A DNA stretch of 64,000 bases, taken from contig NC_060062.1 in NCBI RefSeq assembly GCF_020283565.1, positions 25,976,251 through 26,040,250 on the forward strand, read 5' to 3'. Below, piece by piece: positions 37,085 to 51,255 of this stretch. The number at the start of each line of letters is the position of its first letter. The stretch's first letter is position 1. The stretch comes from Trifolium pratense (lineage: Eukaryota > Streptophyta > Magnoliopsida > Fabales > Fabaceae). The notes beneath the pieces were generated by a model that was not told the origin of the DNA, made no database searches, and saw nothing but the letters and a program-made list of their open reading frames with translations. A program made the position numbers and the translations under genes.

Positions 37085-38493
37085 GCAATGAAAGAATCAT
37101 CTAAAATATTATCCTCTTTCCGATCTTTTTGTTAAAATAATAATTTATTTTTTAGATTCATGAAATAATTGATGATCAAAAACATTAGGATATTTTTTTA
37201 CCAAAAACATTAGGACATTAATGATGGTCAAACTTCGACTTTTTCTATCATATAGAATATTTTTTTTATATGTTGACTGAATTTTAATACATCATTCATT
37301 TTATAACTATTTTAATACATCATTACTCATTTTGATAACTATTTTAATACTTCATTCGTCCTAAAATATAAATATAAATAAATCAAAAAAACTTGATGTA
37401 TTTGGTTCAAAATTTAAACCGAATATATTCACTTTTATGATTGCAAAGAGTAGTTGCTTTGATCAGCTAATGGAATTTTAGTGCGACTTTCATGATTCTT
37501 GAGCTGTGATGCCTTTATTTATCTTTAGTTGCGGCTTTACCACTTGATATTTGAGAATTAATAACTTGCTCAAGTTCAAAATTAGACTAAAATCATGAAG
37601 TAGCTTTCTAACTAACTGTCTGTCTATCCCTTCCACCATAGTCAATAATCACGAGTCTTCATTTTTCCATCAAAGTTGCTGTCATTAACTAAATACAAAT
37701 AAAATTGAAAATCAGACCTAAAGATTGTGATGTTTGGTGTTGGAAGACTGCAACAAAACTTGAAGATGTGGAACATGGTGATGGTGTTGTATAAATAGGG
37801 TTTGAGTTTGCTCCATTTACTATTCATCTATTTGTTCTCTGTTTAGGAGAGAGATAGATATAAGTGAAGATTAATGAGATATATTTTTAATGAGTTCTAC
37901 TAATCTTCACTTATGTTTATTTCTTTCCTGAGCAGTGATCCCATGCAAAATGTGCCTTTATTAGAAATCATGCGCCTTCACTATTTTATGCCAAACAGAT
38001 GAAAATGGACAAATTGCCGAATTTTCTTCAGGATGTTTTGAAAACATGAACTATACACTCACATCAAAGATGAAAATGGACAAATTGCTGAAATTTTTCA
38101 CAATGTTTTGAAAACTTTAACATGAATTATACATTTTGCATAAAAAATATAAATCATTCAATGATATTTTGTAAAATAAAATGTTTCCAATTAATCTTGT
38201 GCACTATAAAAAAGTTTTTTTTTAAAAAATAATTTGGCAGCTTTTTAACTCATAAACATAATTTTCGCACATTTTTCTGCTTTCATTTGCTAATGGAGGT
38301 TCATGAAGTTCGTAATGTCTTTTATGTTTGTAAATTGTCTATATTCATAGAAAAAATTATGTTTCATGATAGGAAAAGTTTATGCAAGGTTTTTTTTTTA
38401 AGCAAAAAAAAACAAATTGCATTTATAATAGAAAAGATACAACTAGGGGGATAATAATAATGAACAATGAGGCTAGATTGAGATAAAGACACT

Positions 38494-38891
38494 CACTACA
38501 AAAAAACATGCAGGCGGCGACCACAAAAAAAAGCATTAGCGTCGGTTTTATCCGTCGCTAAATGACTGTTGCAGCGGTTGGTCAACTGACGCAAAAAGCA
38601 GCGTCGCTACGGCATACAGTAGCAGTTCAAGTCAACCGTCGGAATAACCGCCGCAATGCTGTTTGCGTCGGTTGTCTTCATTGTGCGGCGGTTCCTAACG
38701 TCCCTATATATTTATTTTTTTTATTTTTTTTTGAGCACTTAGCGCCCGTTATAACCGCCGCTATTTTTCCCACGAATTTTTTTTTTGTCTCCCACAAATC
38801 ATTTCCTGCTATTTTTTTTTGTACTTTCCCACTATTTTTTTAAGCGCTTTATTTTTTGGTTCCCGCAATTATTTTTAAACGTTATTTTTTT
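38494..38891. mobile_element. CACTA-like insert in copy 2
   Basis: Same 398-bp insert, here with the canonical CACTACAAAAAAAC start. Confidence 0.7.
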
Positions 38892-39390
38892 CTAGCAAGG
38901 TTATGAGTGATTCTATTTGCTTGCCTCCGAGTAAAAGCTATGTTGTAACTAACATTTGTGTTAAGTAGGGACCTACAAGATGATAACAAAGTTCCTAACT
39001 CATTCTCATACATATAATTATTAAGCAAAGCGTGCACCACTTATTGACAATTGCTTTCGAATATTACCCTATCATAACCATTTGATATGGCTAGAGAGAG
39101 AGCTTGCTTCAAGGCTGTAGCTTCGCATTCAGCTGCGGTAACTTCAAAAAGGAAATGTCATAGTATGAGCTTGAATGAAGGAGCCCATCCTATGAACGTT
39201 GGTTATTTGACAAAATGGTTGCCTTACTAGTTACTAGCACTCTCATATTCTTTTTTTTTCCCAATGATAAGAGGGCTTGCACCCAAAAAATAAGATTAAA
39301 GCGCAATAAACACACTCCCATGTCCATTAAACTCCTATGATTAACCAAAACATCTTCACAAAAATTTGCTTCACAATAAAAATGATGCAT
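38892..39390 (-). pseudogene. RNase H-like remnant, array copy 2
   Basis: Same broken fragment as in copy 1, with the interior-type variant CEDVLVNH and the NCQ-stop codon. Confidence 0.6.
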
Positions 39391-40331
39391 TACTATTCAT
39401 TAAAAAAAACTTAGGTTGAGAAATTAAATTGTCTGAATCTTTTTCCCCTTTCAATGTTAGGTCTACACAAATCATGCTCAAATTTTGACCCGGCATAAAT
39501 CATTTCGACTCGGTTTGCTTTAGTTAAAGGATCCATAACCATATACCTGAGGATAATTTCTCATCCCCCTCCCACCCTCCCTCCTTTTTTCACGCGAAAA
39601 ATTTCTGGAAACGTTTATTGAATTTTTTTTAGTGTAATTTCAACTAAAATTTACACGGAAAAAACTTTGGGAAACATTTTCAGAAGTTTTCTGAGAAAGA
39701 AAAGAAATGAGAATTTTTCTATACTAAGATTGATAAGCCCAAGACCAGTGTAGGCTTAAGAGTGACAAGATCCCACATCCGACATTAATGAGCCACGACT
39801 CGGGAAACCACCCATTAACTCGGCAGTGGTAAGGAAAACAAAAAATGGCCCTTACCCGAGATCGTGAGAGGGAAGAGGAAAACAGTTAAAGGTCTTCTTT
39901 TAGTTTCTTTGACTTATTTATATTTTAAAAATAATTGTTAAAAATATTAGGGTGGAAATTTAAAACAACGACTTCTTATTTATTTCAATTCGAATATCTA
40001 AGCTTGTCACCCCTAAATGATGGTTGATGAACCTAATCATATTTCTACTGCAATACTACATTTTTGTCTCATATGCATTCATCTCACAAAAACTATTGTC
40101 CATTTGATCAATCAAATTATCATCTAAAAAAGAAGTATTATAAGAGATATTTTACAATAAACGAATCTCAAAAGCTAACTATAATTTGTGTGATTGTGTT
40201 TGTTCTTTATATGCGCACACAAATTCAAAAAAGACAAACAATAATAGAGAATAAGAAAAAAAAATCTTAGCCAAATTTATTAATGTAATTATTATATATG
40301 AGATGGACTTTTCTCAAATACAAAATAACTT

Positions 40332-40520
40332 TTAAACATTAGAATAAGGAGGAGGACGACAACATGGACCCCTTTTACAAACAAGTTTTAAACAACCTGG
40401 CACTTGTTTAACTTCGCAACAAGGGGGTACTGTAGCTTTGACATTGCCAACTATAGTACCTGCTGAAATAAGAATAAGTAACATTACAAACTTAAATAAC
40501 ATCTTCAATTGAGTTTTCAT
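40332..40520 (-). CDS. Small secreted cysteine-rich peptide, copy 2
   Basis: 62 residues, identical in protein to copy 1, with the same TATA box and AATAAA offsets. Confidence 0.75.
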   Translation of the reverse strand: MKTQLKMLFKFVMLLILISAGTIVGNVKATVPPCCEVKQVPGCLKLVCKRGPCCRPPPYSNV

Positions 40521-41994
40521 TGAAAAGCAAAGTTGATATTTTGCGATGAGTAATGTGTTAGAACAAGGAGTATATATTTATAGGCAATGAAAGAATCATC
40601 TAAAATATTATCCTCTTTCCGATCTTTTTGTTAAAATAATAATTTATTTTTTAGATTCATGAAATAATTGATGATCAAAAACATTAGGATATTTTTTTAC
40701 CAAAAACATTAGGACATTAATGATGGTCAAACTTCGACTTTTTCTATCATATAGAATATTTTTTTTATATGTTGACTGAATTTTAATACATCATTCATTT
40801 TATAACTATTTTAATACATCATTACTCATTTTGATAACTATTTTAATACTTCATTCGTCCTAAAATATAAATATAAATAAATCAAAAAAACTTGATGTAT
40901 TTGGTTCAAAATTTAAACCGAATATATTCACTTTTATGATTGCAAAGAGTAGTTGCTTTGATCAGCTAATGGAATTTTAGTGCGACTTTCATGATTCTTG
41001 AGCTGTGATGCCTTTATTTATCTTTAGTTGCGGCTTTACCACTTGATATTTGAGAATTAATAACTTGCTCAAGTTCAAAATTAGACTAAAATCATGAAGT
41101 AGCTTTCTAACTAACTGTCTGTCTATCCCTTCCACCATAGTCAATAATCACGAGTCTTCATTTTTCCATCAAAGTTGCTGTCATTAACTAAATACAAATA
41201 AAATTGAAAATCAGACCTAAAGATTGTGATGTTTGGTGTTGGAAGACTGCAACAAAACTTGAAGATGTGGAACATGGTGATGGTGTTGTATAAATAGGGT
41301 TTGAGTTTGCTCCATTTACTATTCATCTATTTGTTCTCTGTTTAGGAGAGAGATAGATATAAGTGAAGATTAATGAGATATATTTTTAATGAGTTCCACT
41401 AATCTTCACTTATGTTTATTTCTTTCCTGAGCAGTGATCCCATGCAAAATGTGCCTTTATTAGAAATCATGCGCCTTCACTATTTTATGCCAAACAGATG
41501 AAAATGGACAAATTGCCGAATTTTCTTCAGGATGTTTTGAAAACATGAACTATACACTCACATCAAAGATGAAAATGGACAAATTGCTGAAATTTTTCAC
41601 AATGTTTTGAAAACTTTAACATGAATTATACATTTTGCATAAAAAATATAAATCATTCAATGATATTTTGTAAAATAAAATGGTTCCAATTAATCTTGTG
41701 CACTATAAAAAAGTTTTTTTTTTTAAAAATAATTTGGCAGCTTTTTAACTCATAAACATAATTTTCGCACATTTTTCTGCTTTCATTTGCTAATGGAGGT
41801 TCATGAAGTTCGTACGGTCTTTTATGTTTGTAAATTGTCTATATTCATAGAAAAAATTATGTTTCATGATAGGAAAAGTTTATGCAAGGTTTTTTTTTTT
41901 TAAGCAAAAAAAACAAATTGCATTTATAATAGAAAAGATACAACTAGGGGGATAATAATAATGAACAATGAGGCTAGATTGAGATAAAGACACT

Positions 41995-42392
41995 CACTAC
42001 AAAAAACCATGCAGGCGGCGACCACAAAAAAAAGCATTAGCGTCGGTTTTATCCGTCGCTAAATGACTGTTGCAGCGGTTGGTCAACTGACGCAAAAAGC
42101 AGCGTCGCTACGGCATACAGCAGCAGTTCAAGTCAACCGTCGGAATAACCGCCGCAATGCTGTTTGCGTCGGTTGTCTTCATTGTGCGGCGGTTCCTAAC
42201 GTCCCTATATATTTATTTTTTTTATTTTTTTTTGAGCACTTAGCGCCCGTTATAACCGCCGCTATTTTTCCCACGAATTTTTTTTTTGTCTCCCACAAAT
42301 CATTTCCTGCTATTTTTTTTTGTACTTTCCCACTATTTTTTTAAGCGCTTTATTTTTTGGTTCCCGCAATTATTTTTAAACGTTATTTTTTT
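41995..42392. mobile_element. CACTA-like insert in copy 3
   Basis: Same 398-bp insert, starting CACTACAAAAAACC (one base change from copy 2). Confidence 0.7.
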
Positions 42393-42891
42393 CTAGCAAG
42401 GTTATGAGTGATTCTATTTGCTTGCCTCCGAGTAAAAGCTATGTTGTAACTAACATTTGTGTTAAGTAGGGACCTACAAGATGATAACAAAGTTCCTAAC
42501 TCATTCTCATACATATAATTATTAAGCAAAGCGTGCACCACTTATTGACAATTGCTTTCGAATATTACCCTATCATAACCATTTGATATGGCTAGAGAGA
42601 GAGCTTGCTTCAAGGCTGTAGCTTCGCATTCAGCTGCGGTAACTTCAAAAAGGAAATGTCATAGTATGAGCTTGAATGAAGGAGCCCATCCTATGAACGT
42701 TGGTTATTTGACAAAATGGTTGCCTTACTAGTTACTAGCACTCTCATATTCTTTTTTTTTCCCAATGATAAGAGGGCTTGCACCCAAAAAATAAGATTAA
42801 AGCGCAATAAACACACTCCCATGTCCATTAAACTCCTATGATTAACCAAAACATCTTCACAAAAATTTGCTTCACAATAAAAATGATGCAT
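42393..42891 (-). pseudogene. RNase H-like remnant, array copy 3
   Basis: Same broken fragment, interior type. Confidence 0.6.
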
Positions 42892-43832
42892 TACTATTCA
42901 TTAAAAAAAACTTAGGTTGAGAAATTAAATTGTCTCAATCTTTTTCCCCTTTCAATGTTAGGTCTACACAAATCATGCTCAAATTTTGACCCGGCATAAA
43001 TCATTTCGACTCGGTTTTCTTTAGTTAAAGGATCCATAACCATATACCTGAGGATAATTTCTCATCCCCCTCCCACCCTCCCTCCTTTTTTCACGCGAAA
43101 AATTTCTGGAAACGTTTATTGAATTTTTTTTAGTGTAATTTCAACTAAAATTTACACGGAAAAAACTTTGGGAAACATTTTCAGAAGTTTTCTGAGAAAG
43201 AAAAGAAATGAGAATTTTTCTATACTAAGATTGATAAGCCCAAGACCAGTGTAGGCTTAAGAGTGACAAGATCCCACATCCGACATTAATGAGCCACGAC
43301 TCGGGAAACCACCCATTAACTCGGCAGTGGTAAGGAAAACAAAAAATGGCCCTTACCCGAGATCGTGAGAGGGAAGAGGAAAACAGTTAAAGGTCTTCTT
43401 TTAGTTTCTTTGACTTATTTATATTTTAAAAATAATTGTTAAAAATATTAGGGTGGAAATTTAAAACAACGACTTCTTATTTATTTCAATTCGAATATCT
43501 AAGCTTGTCACCCCTAAATGATGGTTGATGAACCTAATCATATTTCTACTGCAATACTACATTTTTGTCTCATATGCATTCATCTCACAAAAACTATTGT
43601 CCATTTGATCAATCAAATTATCATCTAAAAAAGAAGTATTATAAGAGATATTTTACAATAAACGAATCTCAAAAGCTAACTATAATTTGTGTGATTGTGT
43701 TTGTTCTTTATATGCGCACACAAATTCAAAAAAGACAAACAATAATAGAGAATAAGAAAAAAAAATCTTAGCCAAATTTATTAATGTAATTATTATATAT
43801 GAGATGGACTTTTCTCAAATACAAAATAACTT

Positions 43833-44021
43833 TTAAACATTAGAATAAGGAGGAGGACGACAACATGGACCCCTTTTACAAACAAGTTTTAAACAACCTG
43901 GCACTTGTTTAACTTCGCAACAAGGGGGTACTGTAGCTTTGACATTGCCAACTATAGTACCTGCTGAAATAAGAATAAGTAACATTACAAACTTAAATAA
44001 CATCTTCAATTGAGTTTTCAT
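43833..44021 (-). CDS. Small secreted cysteine-rich peptide, copy 3
   Basis: 62 residues, identical in protein to copy 1. Confidence 0.75.
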   Translation of the reverse strand: MKTQLKMLFKFVMLLILISAGTIVGNVKATVPPCCEVKQVPGCLKLVCKRGPCCRPPPYSNV

Positions 44022-45494
44022 TGAAAAGCAAAGTTGATATTTTGCGATGAGTAATGTGTTAGAACAAGGAGTATATATTTATAGGCAATGAAAGAATCAT
44101 CTAAAATATTATCCTCTTTCCTATCTTTTTGTTAAAATAATAATTTATTTTTTAGATTCATGAAATAATTGATGATCAAAAACATTAGGATATTTTTTTA
44201 CCAAAAACATTAGGACATTAATGATGGTCAAACTTCGACTTTTTCTATCATATAGAATATTTTTTTTATATGTTGACTGAATTTTAATACATCATTCATT
44301 TTATAACTATTTTAATACATCATTACTCATTTTGATAACTATTTTAATACTTCATTCGTCCTAAAATATAAATATAAATAAATCAAAAAAACTTGATGTA
44401 TTTGGTTCAAAATTTAAACCGAATATATTCACTTTTATGATTGCAAAGAGTAGTTGCTTTGATCAGCTAATGGAATTTTAGTGCGACTTTCATGATTCTT
44501 GAGCTGTGATGCCTTTATTTATCTTTAGTTGCGGCTTTACCACTTGATATTTGAGAATTAATAACTTGCTCAAGTTCAAAATTAGACTAAAATCATGAAG
44601 TAGCTTTCTAACTAACTGTCTGTCTATCCCTTCCACCATAGTCAATAATCACGAGTCTTCATTTTTCCATCAAAGTTGCTGTCATTAACTAAATACAAAT
44701 AAAATTGAAAATCAGACCTAAAGATTGTGATGTTTGGTGTTGGAAGACTGCAACAAAACTTGAAGATGTGGAACATGGTGATGGTGTTGTATAAATAGGG
44801 TTTGAGTTTGCTCCATTTACTATTCATCTATTTGTTCTCTGTTTAGGAGAGAGATAGATATAAGTGAAGATTAATGAGATATATTTTTAATGAGTTCCAC
44901 TAATCTTCACTTATGTTTATTTCTTTCCTGAGCAGTGATCCCATGCAAAATGTGCCTTTATTAGAAATCATGCGCCTTCACTATTTTATGCCAAACAGAT
45001 GAAAATGGACAAATTGCCGAATTTTCTTCAGGATGTTTTGAAAACATGAACTATACACTCACATCAAAGATGAAAATGGACAAATTGCTGAAATTTTTCA
45101 CAATGTTTTGAAAACTTTAACATGAATTATACATTTTGCATAAAAAATATAAATCATTCAATGATATTTTGTAAAATAAAATGGTTCCAATTAATCTTGT
45201 GCACTATAAAAAAGTTTTTTTTTAAAAAATAATTTGGCAGCTTTTTAACTCATAAACATAATTTTCGCACATTTTTCTGCTTTCATTTGCTAATGGAGGT
45301 TCATGAAATTCGTACGGTCTTTTATGTTTGTAAATTGTCTATATTCATAGAAAAAATTATGTTTCATGATAGGAAAAGTTTATGCAAGGTTTTTTTTTTT
45401 TAAGCAAAAAAAACAAATTGCATTTATAATAGAAAAGATACAACTAGGGGGATAATAATAATGAACAATGAGGCTAGATTGAGATAAAGACACT

Positions 45495-45892
45495 CACTAC
45501 AAAAAAACATGCAGGCGGCGACCACAAAAAAAAGCATTAGCGTCGGTTTTATCCGTCGCTAAATGACTGCTGCAGCGGTTGGTCAACTGACGCAAAAAGC
45601 AGCGTCGCTACGGCATACAGCAGCAGTTCAAGTCAACCGTCGGAATAACCGCCGCAATGCTGTTTGCGTCGGTTGTCTTCATTGTGCGGCGGTTCCTAAC
45701 GTCCCTATATATTTATTTTTTTTATTTTTTTTTGAGCACTTAGCGCCCGTTATAACCGCCGCTATTTTTCCCACGAATTTTTTTTTTGTCTCCCACAAAT
45801 CATTTCCTGCTATTTTTTTTTGTACTTTCCCACTATTTTTTTAAGCGCTTTATATTTTGGTTCCCGCAATTATTTTTAAACGTTATTTTTTT
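45495..45892. mobile_element. CACTA-like insert in copy 4
   Basis: Same 398-bp insert. It shows the intact form of the site that the solo LTR occupies in copy 5 (GCGCTTTATATTTTGG). Confidence 0.7.
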
Positions 45893-46391
45893 CTAGCAAG
45901 GTTATGAGTGATTCTATTTGCTTGCCTCCGAGTAAAAGCTATGTTGTAACTAACATTTGTGTTAAGTAGGGACCTACAAGATGATAACAAAGTTCCTAAC
46001 TCATTCTCATACATATAATTATTAAGCAAAGCGTGCACCACTTATTGACAATTGCTTTCGAATATTACCCTATCATAACCATTTGATATGGCTAGAGAGA
46101 GAGCTTGCTTCAAGGCTGTAGCTTCGCATTCAGCTGCGGTAACTTCAAAAAGGAAATGTCATAGTATGAGCTTGAATGAAGGAGCCCATCCTATGAACGT
46201 TGGTTATTTGACAAAATGGTTGCCTTACTAGTTACTAGCACTCTCATATTCTTTTTTTTTCCCAATGATAAGAGGGCTTGCACCCAAAAAATAAGATTAA
46301 AGCGCAATAAACACACTCCTATGTCCATTAAACTCCTATGATTAACCAAAACATCTTCACAAAAATTTGCTTCACAATAAAAATGATGCAT
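45893..46391 (-). pseudogene. RNase H-like remnant, array copy 4
   Basis: Same broken fragment, with the LMDIG variant shared with copies 1 and 5. Confidence 0.6.
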
Positions 46392-47332
46392 TACTATTCA
46401 TTAAAAAAAACTTAGGTTGAGAAATTAAATTGTCTGAATCTTTTTCCCCTTTCAATGTTAGGTCTACACAAATCATGCTCAAATTTTGACCCGGCATAAA
46501 TCATTTCGACTCGGTTTGCTTTAGTTAAAGGATCCATAACCATATACCTGAGGATAATTTCTCATCCCCCTCCCACCCTCCCTCCTTTTTTCACGCGAAA
46601 AATTTCTGGAAACGTTTATTGAATTTTTTTTAGTGTAATTTCAACTAAAATTTACACGGAAAAAACTTTGGGAAACATTTTCAGAAGTTTTCTGAGAAAG
46701 AAAAGAAATGAGAATTTTTCTATACTAAGATTGATAAGCCCAAGACCAGTGTAGGCTTAAGAGTGACAAGATCCCACATCCGACATTAATGAGCCACGAC
46801 TCGGGAAACCACCCATTAACTCGGCAGTGGTAAGGAAAACAAAAAATGGCCCTTACCCGAGATCGTGAGAGGGAAGAGGAAAACAGTTAAAGGTCTTCTT
46901 TTAGTTTCTTTGACTTATTTATATTTTAAAAATAATTGTTAAAAATATTAGGGTGGAAATTTAAAACAACGACTTCTTATTTATTTCAATTCGAATATCT
47001 AAGCTTGTCACCCCTAAATGATGGTTGATGAACCTAATCATATTTCTACTGCAATACTACATTTTTGTCTCATATGCATTCATCTCACAAAAACTATTGT
47101 CCATTTGATCAATCGAATTATCATCTAAAAAAGAAGTATTATAAGAGATATTTTACAATAAACGAATCTCAAAAGCTAACTATAATTTGTGTGATTGTGT
47201 TTGTTCTTTATATGCGCACACAAATTCAAAAAAGACAAACAATAATAGAGAATAAGAAAAAAAAATCTTAGCCAAATTTATTAATGTAATTATTATATAT
47301 GAGATGGACTTTTCTCAAATACAAAATAACTT

Positions 47333-47521
47333 TTAAACATTAGAATAAGGAGGAGGACGACAACATGGACCCCTTTTACAAACAAGTTTTAAACAACCTG
47401 GCACTTGTTTAACTTCGCAACAAGGGGGTACTGTAGCTTTGACATTGCCAACTATAGTACCTGCTGAAATAAGAATAAGTAACATTACAAACTTAAATAA
47501 CATCTTCAATTGAGTTTTCAT
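47333..47521 (-). CDS. Small secreted cysteine-rich peptide, copy 4
   Basis: 62 residues, identical in protein to copy 1. Confidence 0.75.
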   Translation of the reverse strand: MKTQLKMLFKFVMLLILISAGTIVGNVKATVPPCCEVKQVPGCLKLVCKRGPCCRPPPYSNV

Positions 47522-50127
47522 TGAAAAGCAAAGTTGATATTTTGCGATGAGTAATGTGTTAGAACAAGGAGTATATATTTATAGGCAATGAAAGAATCAT
47601 CTAAAATATTATCCTCTTTCCTATCTTTTTGTTAAAATAATAATTTATTTTTTAGATTCATGAAATAATTGATGATAAAAAACATTAGGATATTTTTTTA
47701 CCAAAAACATTAGGACATTAATGATGGTCAAACTTCGACTTTTTCTATCATATAGAATATTTTTTTTATATGTTGACTGAATTTTAATACATCATTCATT
47801 TTATAACTATTTTAATACATCATTACTCATTTTGATAACTATTTTAATACTTCATTCGTCCTAAAATATAAATATAAATAAATCAAAAAAACTTGATGTA
47901 TTTGGTTCAAAATTTAAACCGAATATATTCACTTTTATGATTGCAAAGAGTAGTTGCTTTGATCAGCTAATGGAATTTTAGTGCGACTTTCATGATTCTT
48001 GAGCTGTGATGCCTTTATTTATCTTTAGTTGCGGCTTTACCACTTGATATTTGAGAATTAATAACTTGCTCAAGTTCAAAATTAGACTAAAATCATGAAG
48101 TAGCTTTCTAACTAACTGTCTGTCTATCCCTTCCACCATAGTCAATAATCACGAGTCTTCATTTTTCCATCAAAGTTGCTGTCATTAACTAAATACAAAT
48201 AAAATTGAAAATCAGACCTAAAGATTGTGATGTTTGGTGTTGGAAGACTGCAACAAAACTTGAAGATGTGGAACATGGTGATGGTGTTGTATAAATAGGG
48301 TTTGAGTTTGCTCCATTTACTATTCATCTATTTGTTCTCTGTTTAGGAGAGAGATAGATATAAGTGAAGATTAATGAGATATATTTTTAATGAGTTCCAC
48401 TAATCTTCACTTATGTTTATTTCTTTCCTGAGCAGTGATCCCATGCAAAATGTGCCTTTATTAGAAATCATGCGCCTTCACTATTTTATGCCAAACAGAT
48501 GAAAATGGACAAATTGCCGAATTTTCTTCAGGATGTTTTGAAAACATGAACTATACACTCACATCAAAGATGAAAATGGACAAATTGCTGAAATTTTTCA
48601 CAATGTTTTGAAAACTTTAACATGAATTATACATTTTGCATAAAAAATATAAATCATTCAATGATATTTTGTAAAATAAAATGGTTCCAATTAATCTTGT
48701 GCACTATAAAAAAGTTTTTTTTTAAAAAATAATTTGGCAGCTTTTTAACTCATAAACATAATTTTCGCACATTTTTCTGCTTTCATTTGCTAATGGAGGT
48801 TCATGAAGTTCGTACGGTCTTTTATGTTTGTAAATTGTCTATATTCATAGAAAAAATTATGTTTCATGATAGGAAAAGTTTATGCAAGGTTTTTTTTTTT
48901 TAAGCAAAAAAAACAAATTGCATTTATAATAGAAAAGATACAACTAGGGGGATAATAATAATGAACAATGAGGCTAGATTGAGATAAAGACACTCACTAC
49001 AAAAAAACATGCAGGCGGCGACCACAAAAAAAAGCATTAGCGTCGGTTTTATCCGTCGCTAAATGACTGCTGCAGCGGTTGGTCAACTGACGCAAAAAGC
49101 AGCGTCGCTACGATATACAGCAGCAGTTCAAGTCAACCGTCGGAATAACCGCCGCAATGCTATTTGCGTCGGTTGTCTTCATTGTGCGGCGGTTCCTAAC
49201 GTCCCTATATATTTATTTTTTTTATTTTTTTTTGAGCACTTAGCGCCCGTTATAACCGCCGCTATTTTTCCCACGAATTTTTTTTTTGTCTCCCACAAAT
49301 CATTTCCTGCTATTTTTTTTTGTACTTTCCCACTATTTTTTTAAGCGCTTTATGTAACGACCCAAAATTTAGTATTCGTTATTTAATTATTTTATTACGC
49401 GAGGGCGTGATTTATAATTAAATTATTAAGCGGCGAATAATCATTTAGCGAGAACGTAAGTTAATGAGCGAGAAGTTATGTTGTTTGGGCCTTTGGGCGT
49501 AGAATAGGCATTGGGCCTAAGCCAAGTGGGCTTTGATCCATGAGAATAGAGAGAGAGCTATAAGTAGCCAAGTCAACCATGAATAGTCTCATAAGTTGCA
49601 ATTCTTGAGAAGTTGAAGAGCTTAGCTAGGGCAAGGAGCTCATGGGGGAGAAAGAGAAGAGCAAGCTTGTGGATTCGTCGAGCTAAGGTACGAGAGTTAG
49701 ATTACATATTCGTGAGTGATTCGGAAGAGGGGAGGATGTCGATTCCTCCATTCCCAAACTCTTTCCACTCTATTTTCTTGTGGGTTTTGTGGGTGATTTT
49801 CTTAATGGAAAATGGATTCTTTTGATCCTAACATGTGTAGTGAACTCATGGTAGATGAGGTAAACAACTTTGGGGAGTTGAAAATGGGAATATGTAGATG
49901 TTTGATCAATGATTTGCATGTTTATGCAACTTTGCTTATTTTGCAAGAAATTGGCATGATTTTGATTATTTGAGGTATTTGGATGTTTGGAAGGGATGAT
50001 TAATGTTCCTTGATACCATATATGTTTGGAATGGCTGTTTATATGAATTTATAACATGTTTGGATGAATTTTTGAGTTGATTCAATGTTAAACCGCCTTA
50101 GAAAACTCAAGAACAGATATTTCTGGT

Positions 50128-50362
50128 GTAGTTCGCTACGGATTCGCTACGGATTCGCTCAGCGAATAAGTTCGCTACGGATTCGCTACGGATTCGCTTA
50201 GCGAATAAGTTCGCTACGGGTTCGCTATCTGTTCGCCATGTACCTGCAACCCTCTGATGTAGTTCGCTACCTGTTCGCTACAGCGAACGTGTTCGCTACG
50301 GGTTCGCTACGTGTTCGCTACGTGTTCGCTACGGGTTCGCTACGGATTCGCTCAGCGAACAG
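50128..50362. repeat. Minisatellite of TTCGCTACGG-type units inside the solo LTR
   Basis: Many 11-bp-based units (TTCGCTACGGA, with variants ending GGG, GTG and CTG), interspersed with CAGCGAATAAG or CAGCGAAC. The block is irregular but clearly built by tandem duplication. Confidence 0.85.
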
Positions 50363-50894
50363 CACTGTGACAGCAACTTTTTGATAATTGTTTTAAGTGC
50401 AATTAGGCACTTGTAACATGGTTTAAGGGTATCCTTACATGTTTGTTGATACATGTTGATGTTGTTAATGCTTATTGTTAATCGTTATATGATTCGCACG
50501 CGTATGCAATGACTTGTAGTTCAAGTGACTATGTTTATGTTTTAGCATTAATTTACAATGTTAAGGAAATGATGTGTGTTTTATGACATAAGTGTAAATG
50601 AAACCTTATGTGTATAAAAATGGTTATGCAGATAATTATCATGTGAATAATTATGATTGGAGTGATAGGATATTGTGTTATCCTAATGTGTTAGATGTTG
50701 GAATTGTGTTTCCGCATCAGTGAATGAATAGCTTCGAGCTAGATAGCGTCATGTATTTGATGTGTTTAAAAGTAATCATGCATTCATGAATAATTGTGTT
50801 ATGGGAATCATGTGAATTCCAATAATTGATGAAAATGGACTATGTTTATGAAAAGTGGCCGAAGATGGGATTATGTTATCCGAGATCTGGAGCC

Positions 50895-51255
50895 CATATC
50901 CAAACATGATATAAAACTGTGTGACTCCTCTTTATGGGAGAGATGGTTGATGATAACCACATCCTACATGATATAAAACTGTTATTGAGCTTATCCAAGG
51001 GAGATAAAGTGGTTCGGTAAGTTCCGACGCATCCAACAAGATGTAAAACTGGGTTCATCTTAAATGGGGTGAATAGCAGCATCCAACATGATGTAAAACT
51101 GGTTTGGTCCACCATTGGTGAGACGCTTATCCTGCATGATGTAAAACTGCAGATGTAGAGTCCGTGCATGACTATAATCTGAACAGTCCGTACATGACTA
51201 TAATCTGAACAGTCCGTACATGACTGAAAACTGAACAGTCCGTCATGACTGAAAT
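50895..51255. repeat. Dispersed tandem repeats in the solo LTR
   Basis: A block with ACATGATGTAAAACTG or ACATGATATAAAACTG repeated six or seven times at uneven spacing (about 25-70 bp), then GTCCGTACATGACTATAATCTGAACA-like units of about 30 bp. The uneven spacing and drift rule out a CRISPR array. Confidence 0.8.

Larger units (their letters stand above)
33943..37439. repeat. Array unit copy 1 (3497 bp)
   Basis: First head-to-tail unit, from ATTGCAAAGAG to TTCACTTTTATG. Its left side runs back into the duplicated gene 3' flank, so it is the founder-like unit. It keeps several variants shared with copy 0 (for example CCCAAAGATAAG and ATACTGAGG) that interior units have lost. Confidence 0.95.
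37440..40938. repeat. Array unit copy 2 (3499 bp)
   Basis: A near-identical unit. It shares ATGTTTCCAAT with copies 0 and 1, while copies 3-8 have ATGGTTCCAAT. It also shares AATCAAATTATC with copy 3 only. Confidence 0.95.
40939..44439. repeat. Array unit copy 3 (3501 bp)
   Basis: A near-identical unit. From about 44120 it has CCTATCTTTTTG, shared with copies 4 and 5; the others have CCGATCTTTTTG. Confidence 0.95.
44440..47939. repeat. Array unit copy 4 (3500 bp)
   Basis: The closest relative is copy 5. Only these two share TTTATATTTTGG at the end of the CACTA insert, GATGATAAAAAAC after the peptide promoter, and GCTGCAGCGG at the start of the insert's open frame. Confidence 0.95.

Noticed and set aside
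37642..37827. 61-codon - strand frame in every unit
   Set aside because: No signal peptide, domain or promoter; it lies in the 3' flank region of the host gene and looks like a chance frame.
50895..51255. CRISPR-like array
   Set aside because: A plant nuclear LTR with uneven, drifting repeats and no uniform spacers.
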